In this document: positions 23,249-27,484 of the stretch, piece by piece
How the letters are laid out: the number at the start of each line of letters is the position of its first letter
How positions within the stretch are numbered: position 1 is the first letter of the stretch
Assembly: GCA_964468725.1 (NCBI GenBank)
Contig: CAYXVU010000063.1
Span: 1 to 27,484 of the forward strand
DNA length: 27,484 nt
Reading direction: 5' to 3'
Source: CAYXVU01 sp964468725
GTDB taxonomy: Bacteria > Acidobacteriota > Blastocatellia > UBA7656
Position numbers and translations under genes: made by a program
Notes under the pieces: model-generated
Seen by the model: the letters and a program-made list of their open reading frames with translations, nothing else
Databases searched by the model: none
Told to the model about the DNA's origin: nothing

Positions 23249-24361
23249 ATGAGTACAGCAATCAACTTTGGAGCAATCGAAAAAGAGTTAAGTTCATTGT
23301 GGAAGCAAGCCGGAGAAGATGGCGAGAGCGGCGTGATTCGTTCCTGTCAGTTGAATCTCTTGATCTATTCGCCCGCCTCCGGCGATGTGCGACTGGTAGA
23401 CGACATCATCACGGAAGTCTCTGCTGAACGGCCGGTGCGCGCCATTTTGATGATTGCCGACCGGGATTCACAAACGGCTGCGCTGGAAGCCAATGTCACA
23501 TCGCATTGCACCATTCCCGATGGCATGTCGAAACAGGTCTGTTGCGAGCAGATAACCATTACGGCCAGCGGCGAACGGGTCAACGAAATGCGCTCGGCAG
23601 TAGTGCCGCTGTTGGTTCCCGACCTGCCTGTCTACTTGTGGTGGAATGCGGTTCCGCAACTGACCGACAAGGTGTTCCGCTATCTCGGCGATGTGTCCGA
23701 CCGAGTCATTATTGATTCAGAAGACTTCGCCGATCAACACGGCGATGTCATCCAGTTGGCTTCGATCATCCGCGACAATGGGGCGTGGACGGCCTTTACC
23801 GATTTGAATTGGGCGCGATTGACGGCGTGGCGCGGCTTGTTGGCGGGCTTTTACGATGTGGCGGCCTATCGTCCGTTGCTCAATCAACTCAGCCGCATGA
23901 CCATCGAATATGCGCCGCGTCATGGCGCGGACGAACTCCCGGCGCGCGCCATGATTTTGGCGGGGTGGCTGACCAGTCGCTTGAAGTGGAAGCTCCAAGC
24001 CGATGGCGTGCGACGAGAAGGCGGTAAGACGACCTTTCAGATGAACGCCGACGGACGCGATGTCATCATTGAGTTCGTGGTCACAGCGAATGCCGAAGTC
24101 AAACCGGGCTACATCGTCTCCGTGATGATCGCCAGTGCGTCGGATGCTGCTTGTACCGTTGTGGTCAGCCGCAGCGCGGATGGCAAACGCATCGAGACGA
24201 ATGTCTCGCTCGGTGAAACGCGACAAGTACAGCGCGTGCTCAGTTACGATTATTGGACAGATGCCGCGCTCATTGGCCGCGAGTTGGAAATTCTCGGCCA
24301 CGACCGCGTCTATGAGCAGGCCATCACGGCGGCGGGTAAACTGGTCGCCGCATTAGGATAA
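23249..24361 (+). CDS. opcA: glucose-6-phosphate dehydrogenase assembly protein OpcA
   Basis: The protein has 370 residues from ATG 23249, which directly follows a strong GGGGGAGG; an in-frame ATG at 23183 lies in repeat DNA. It resembles OpcA along its length: the N-terminal AIEKELSSLWKQ helix, RSCQLNLLIYS (31-41), RPVRAILMIADRD (61-73) and the conserved VVPLLVPDLPVYLWW (118-132), followed by the OpcA C-terminal domain with TSRLKWKL. In cyanobacteria OpcA activates G6PD, in part through redox-sensitive cysteines. Here Cys87, Cys98 and Cys99 are candidates, but conservation is not shown. Placement directly after zwf supports a functional pair. The ribosome-binding site is unusually close to the ATG. 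Confidence 0.93.
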   Translation: MSTAINFGAIEKELSSLWKQAGEDGESGVIRSCQLNLLIYSPASGDVRLVDDIITEVSAERPVRAILMIADRDSQTAALEANVTSHCTIPDGMSKQVCCEQITITASGERVNEMRSAVVPLLVPDLPVYLWWNAVPQLTDKVFRYLGDVSDRVIIDSEDFADQHGDVIQLASIIRDNGAWTAFTDLNWARLTAWRGLLAGFYDVAAYRPLLNQLSRMTIEYAPRHGADELPARAMILAGWLTSRLKWKLQADGVRREGGKTTFQMNADGRDVIIEFVVTANAEVKPGYIVSVMIASASDAACTVVVSRSADGKRIETNVSLGETRQVQRVLSYDYWTDAALIGRELEILGHDRVYEQAITAAGKLVAALG

Positions 24362-24376
24362 TTCAGGGGTCAATCA

Positions 24377-24481
24377 CGAGTGGCCAATGGCCAACACTCG
24401 GCGGCTGGCTTTGGCAATCAGCGTACTCCCAATCTGATGACGCCGATGCGCTCCTTGTGGGCCGTCTGGGCATTGGTCACT
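24377..24481. repeat. inverted repeats of GGCCAATG words between opcA and the first channel gene
   Basis: AGTGGCCAATG (24379-24389) pairs with CATTGGTCACT (24471-24481) at 10 of 11 positions. A smaller hairpin, CGAGTG (24377-24382) with CACTCG (24395-24400), lies in the left arm around TGGCCAATGGCCA. It fills the 142-nt spacer and may also act as a terminator after opcA, though no T-run is present. Confidence 0.5.
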
Positions 24482-24503
24482 GGCCGTTCATTACTGAAGA
24501 ACA

Positions 24504-25886
24504 ATGTTGAAGAGAATCAGTTGGCCGCTTTCGATCAGCTTTGTGCTGCTCAGTATTTATGCTTTTCTGCGGCTGGGCGGCTTCGCGCAGCAGTCTAAAG
24601 GGCTGCGCTATCTTTTGGCCGCCGCTCTCATCGCCGCCAGCGTCGCCATCGCCCGCCTTGTCAATCTCCTCCTCTTCGACATCCTCTTTCAAAAGCGTAA
24701 AGAGAGAGAAGCGCCAGGGTTGTTGCGCGTATTGGTTTCGATTGTCATCTATGCGCTTCTGATATCGCTGATTTTTGGACTCGTACTGGAACAGGATTTG
24801 AGCGGCTTATTGGCAACCTCGGCAGTCGTCTCGGTGATTATCGGTTTGGCATTACAAGACATTCTCGGTAATTTCTTTGCGGGGGTAGCTTTACATATTG
24901 AACAACCCTTTCACATCGGCGACGCCATCAAACTGGCAGATGTTGTGGGTCGCGTCGAATCGGTCACCTGGCGCACGACAACCGTGCGCACCAATAATAA
25001 CTCCATCGTCATGTACCCGAATGGCAAAGTCGCGCGCGAGACGGTCGAGATTTATCCGTATGGCAATGACAATCGCCGCGTCTTGCAATTCCCTGCACCC
25101 TACGGCGTACCGCCCGAAACCATCATCCCGCTGGTGCGGGAAGCGATTCGCACAGTGCCGAATGTGATTGTCGAACGCACGCCGGTCGTTCGCATGGCAG
25201 AGTTTGCCGAATCGAGCATCACCTATGAAATTCTCTACTGGGTCAAAGATTATATGTGGGTTCCCGACATGGATGCGAAGATGCGCGAGCGCATCTGGTA
25301 TGCCTACCGGCGCAGCGGCATTGAGATTCCCTTCCCGCATCGGCAGATCATTCACGTTGCCGCTCCTGTTGACAGTTCCGACTCCGACCGGGTGGAAGAG
25401 ATCATCAGTCGTGTCGAGCTATTCGAACCCTTGTCGCCGGAAGAGCGCGAGGACTTGGCCAAAAGCGTCGGGCGCTATTTGTACGCGCCCGGCGAGGTCG
25501 TCCTGCGGCGTGGCGAAGCGGGCGATTCGATGTTTATCATCACACGCGGCATCGCCGAGGTTCGCTTGCCGTCTCCGAACGGCGCAGCGCAGACATTGGC
25601 GGTCTTGAGTGTAGGCAACTTCTTCGGCGAGATGGCGCTCTTTACTGGCGAGCCGCGCACAGCGGATGTCAACGCCGTCGAAGAGTTGGAACTGATCGAA
25701 ATTCGCAAAGTCGCTATCGAGCAGTTGCTCCAGCAAAACGAAAAGCTTGCCGAAGCCTTCAGTGCGCGCATCGCCGAGTTGCAGGCGCGGCTTGCCGAAC
25801 ATACCAGACGCTCGGCGGAGCAGTCCGAACAGTTGCAGCCGAAACGAATTCTGCAACGCATCAGAAGTTTCTTCAAACTGAGGTAA
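24504..25886 (+). CDS. MscS-type mechanosensitive channel with C-terminal cyclic-nucleotide-binding domain
   Basis: The protein has 460 residues. About four membrane segments (roughly 8-25, 34-57, 72-95 and 101-130) are followed by the MscS pore-lining and beta domain: IIGLALQDILGNFFAGVALHIEQPF (112-136), then HIGDAIKL and VTWRTTTVRTNNNSIVMYPNG. Residues about 305-420 form a CRP-type cNMP-binding domain. GNFFGEMALFTGEPRTA (371-387) is its phosphate-binding cassette, including Glu376 and Arg385. A C-terminal charged coiled-coil tail closes the protein. This fusion resembles the bacterial cyclic-nucleotide-gated (bCNG) branch of the MscS superfamily. The start at 24504 has only a weak GAAGA upstream. 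Gating by cAMP or cGMP is family knowledge, not shown here. A paralogue follows 12 nt downstream. Confidence 0.93.
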   Translation: MLKRISWPLSISFVLLSIYAFLRLGGFAQQSKGLRYLLAAALIAASVAIARLVNLLLFDILFQKRKEREAPGLLRVLVSIVIYALLISLIFGLVLEQDLSGLLATSAVVSVIIGLALQDILGNFFAGVALHIEQPFHIGDAIKLADVVGRVESVTWRTTTVRTNNNSIVMYPNGKVARETVEIYPYGNDNRRVLQFPAPYGVPPETIIPLVREAIRTVPNVIVERTPVVRMAEFAESSITYEILYWVKDYMWVPDMDAKMRERIWYAYRRSGIEIPFPHRQIIHVAAPVDSSDSDRVEEIISRVELFEPLSPEEREDLAKSVGRYLYAPGEVVLRRGEAGDSMFIITRGIAEVRLPSPNGAAQTLAVLSVGNFFGEMALFTGEPRTADVNAVEELELIEIRKVAIEQLLQQNEKLAEAFSARIAELQARLAEHTRRSAEQSEQLQPKRILQRIRSFFKLR

Positions 25887-25898
25887 CACGGGCAACCG

Positions 25899-27484
25899 AT
25901 GATCGCTTGGCAAACCGCACACTCGTTTCTGGCCCGCACCGTCTTCGCCCTTTTTCAGGAGAAGACTCTCTGGCAACTCATTAAAGAGGTCGCCGACCAG
26001 TACGACGTGTGGCCGGTGACGATCATCTTTTCTCTCACCGTTATCGTGCTGGCCATCCGCCTGCCAATCGAACGGCGGCGCATTCGCGCGGCGCTCTCGA
26101 TGTTGGGCGTCGCCCTTTTTCTGCTCTTCATTTACAGCCTTCTGCATCTGGCGGGCTTTACGGCGCTTGCGAACACGATCAAATGGGTGGGGCTTTCGTT
26201 GGGCGGCGCGGCGATTGTCAATCTGGCTTCGGTCTTCGTCTTCAGCTTTGTTCTGAGCTTCTTTCGTTTCAGCGCGGCGCGCATCTTGCGCGATTTGATT
26301 ACCGCGCTCGGTTATATTGCCGTTGGCTTCGCCTTGCTCGGCAAAGCGCAAGTGTCGCTTTCGAGCATCATCACGACATCGGCAGTATTGACGGCGGTGA
26401 TCGCCTTTTCGCTGCAAGATACGCTGGGCAATCTGCTCGGTGGGCTGGCGTTACAGATGGAGAATTCGATCAACGTCGGCGACTGGATACGACTCAACGA
26501 AGTCGAAGGTCGCGTCAAAGAGATTCGTTGGCGCTATACGGCTATCGAAACGCGCAACTGGGATACGGTCATCGTCCCCAACTCGGTGCTGGTGAAAGGG
26601 CAGTTTCTTCTGCTCGGTCAACGCACAAACGAACCGCTCCAACATCGGCAATGGATCTACTTCAACGTAGACTTTCGCGTCTCGCCGACGGAGGTCATCA
26701 ACGCCGTAGATCAGGCTCTGCAAGCCGAACCCATTGCCAATGTCGCGCGCGAACCGAAGCCGCATTGCATTCTGATTGACTTCAAAGAGAGCTATTGCCA
26801 TTACGCCGTTCGTTACTGGCTGACCGATTTGGCAGTGGATGCGCCGACCGATTCCATCGTGCGAGTGCGGATTTACTTCGCTCTCAAACGCGCGAACTTT
26901 CCGCTTTCGATTCCCGCGCAAAGCATCTTTCTCACGCAAGAGAGTCAACGCCGCAAAGCCTTCAAACATGATGAAGAGATTACGCGGCGGTTGCGGGCAC
27001 TCGATTGTGTCGAACTCTTCAATCTGCTCAACGAAGAAGAATTGCGGCGGCTGGCCGAACGCTTGCGCCCTGCGCCCTTCACCAACGGCGAAGCTCTCAC
27101 CCGTCAGGGAGCCGAAGCGCACTGGCTCTACATCATCACCAAAGGCTCTGCCGAAGTGAATTATGTCGCCGCAGACGGCGCGAGCAAATGCATAGCCGTT
27201 TTGCGCGCCGGAGACTTTTTCGGCGAAGCCGGACTGTTGACCGGAGCAAAGCGCACGGCGACGGTGACGGCGCTCGAAGACATCGAATGTTACCGGCTGG
27301 ACAAAGAAGCTTTTCACGACATCTTGCTCGGTCGCCCGGAGATTGCCGAATACATTGCGCAGGTATTGGCGCGGCGGAGGATGGAGTTTGAAACGGCGCT
27401 CAGTGACCTCGATCAGGAGACCAAGAAGCGTCGCATGGCGCATGAAGAGAAAGCCATCTTTCGCCGCATCATCGAATTTTTCGG
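25899..27484 (+). CDS. second MscS-type channel with cyclic-nucleotide-binding domain, cut by window end
   Basis: The open frame runs from ATG 25899 to the window edge, 528 residues so far. There are several membrane segments (about 39-54, 65-85, 100-122 and 135-160). The MscS core then contains VIAFSLQDTLGNLLGGLALQMENSINVGDWIRL (167-199) and WDTVIVPNSVLVKG (221-234). A cNMP-binding domain spans about 370-490, with AGDFFGEAGLLTGAKRTATV (437-456) as the phosphate-binding cassette. A charged helical tail (490 onward) continues. The extra N-terminal helices and the FFGEAGLL rather than FFGEMALF wording show it is a diverged paralogue of the preceding channel, not a recent copy. Start choice rests on position 12 nt after the previous stop, with no strong ribosome-binding site. 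The C-terminus is missing. Confidence 0.92.
   Translation, partial: MIAWQTAHSFLARTVFALFQEKTLWQLIKEVADQYDVWPVTIIFSLTVIVLAIRLPIERRRIRAALSMLGVALFLLFIYSLLHLAGFTALANTIKWVGLSLGGAAIVNLASVFVFSFVLSFFRFSAARILRDLITALGYIAVGFALLGKAQVSLSSIITTSAVLTAVIAFSLQDTLGNLLGGLALQMENSINVGDWIRLNEVEGRVKEIRWRYTAIETRNWDTVIVPNSVLVKGQFLLLGQRTNEPLQHRQWIYFNVDFRVSPTEVINAVDQALQAEPIANVAREPKPHCILIDFKESYCHYAVRYWLTDLAVDAPTDSIVRVRIYFALKRANFPLSIPAQSIFLTQESQRRKAFKHDEEITRRLRALDCVELFNLLNEEELRRLAERLRPAPFTNGEALTRQGAEAHWLYIITKGSAEVNYVAADGASKCIAVLRAGDFFGEAGLLTGAKRTATVTALEDIECYRLDKEAFHDILLGRPEIAEYIAQVLARRRMEFETALSDLDQETKKRRMAHEEKAIFRRIIEFF

Noticed and set aside
3091..24481. The spaced repeats as a CRISPR array
   Set aside because: Units are short, degenerate, scattered through separate spacers and arranged as inverted pairs, with no regular repeat-spacer pattern and no cas genes.
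9522..24481. Insertion sequence or integron behind the spacer repeats
   Set aside because: No transposase or integrase frame is present, and no target duplications were visible.

Overview
The window is bacterial chromosomal DNA with GC content that looks to be in the mid-50s percent (judged by eye, not computed). The gene set suggests an Acidobacteriota-type organism, perhaps Blastocatellia. It includes several exported PQQ-like beta-propeller proteins, a DUF2934 protein, a fused transaldolase/phosphoglucose isomerase, OpcA next to G6PD, and a TMTC-like membrane protein. The lineage is inference from gene content only. I found no tRNA, rRNA, CRISPR array, transposase or phage gene.

Left part (1-8530). 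The 5' end of a TMTC-like membrane protein runs leftward off the window. Across a 266-nt divergent spacer with phased TTGTA repeats begins a rightward cluster: two exported PQQ-like propeller proteins with overlapping ATGA, an iron-type alcohol dehydrogenase overlapped by a third propeller protein, a DUF427 protein, a VanZ-like membrane protein and a small PepSY-type membrane protein.

Middle part (8698-12113). Three leftward genes each encode an exported protein: a peroxiredoxin, an Amidase_3 cell-wall amidase and a JAMM-motif protein. The peroxiredoxin is the main discovery. Its reading frame is interrupted by one in-frame UGA exactly at the peroxidatic position (T-G-G-UGA), and homology continues downstream to a normal stop. 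A stem-loop with the geometry of a bacterial SECIS element starts 14 nt after the UGA. I read it as a selenoprotein of 184 residues with Sec77. Rightward VOC-family and DUF2934 genes follow.

Right part (12240-27484). A rightward sugar-phosphate cluster encodes transketolase, transaldolase-PGI fusion, a Cof-type HAD phosphatase, a polyphosphate/ROK glucokinase, 6-phosphogluconolactonase, 6-phosphogluconate dehydrogenase, glucose-6-phosphate dehydrogenase and OpcA. Together they take glucose through the oxidative pentose phosphate pathway to NADPH and return carbon via the transketolase, transaldolase and PGI steps. Only ribose-5-phosphate isomerase and ribulose-5-phosphate epimerase are absent from the window. 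Two consecutive MscS-type channels, each with a C-terminal cyclic-nucleotide-binding-like domain, end the window; the second is cut off.

A second unusual signal is a set of degenerate short-word repeats (7-14 nt units) in many gene spacers. They are often arranged as imperfect inverted repeats around a non-repetitive core. In two places they have entered coding sequence and encode the N-terminal or signal-peptide region of exported propeller proteins.
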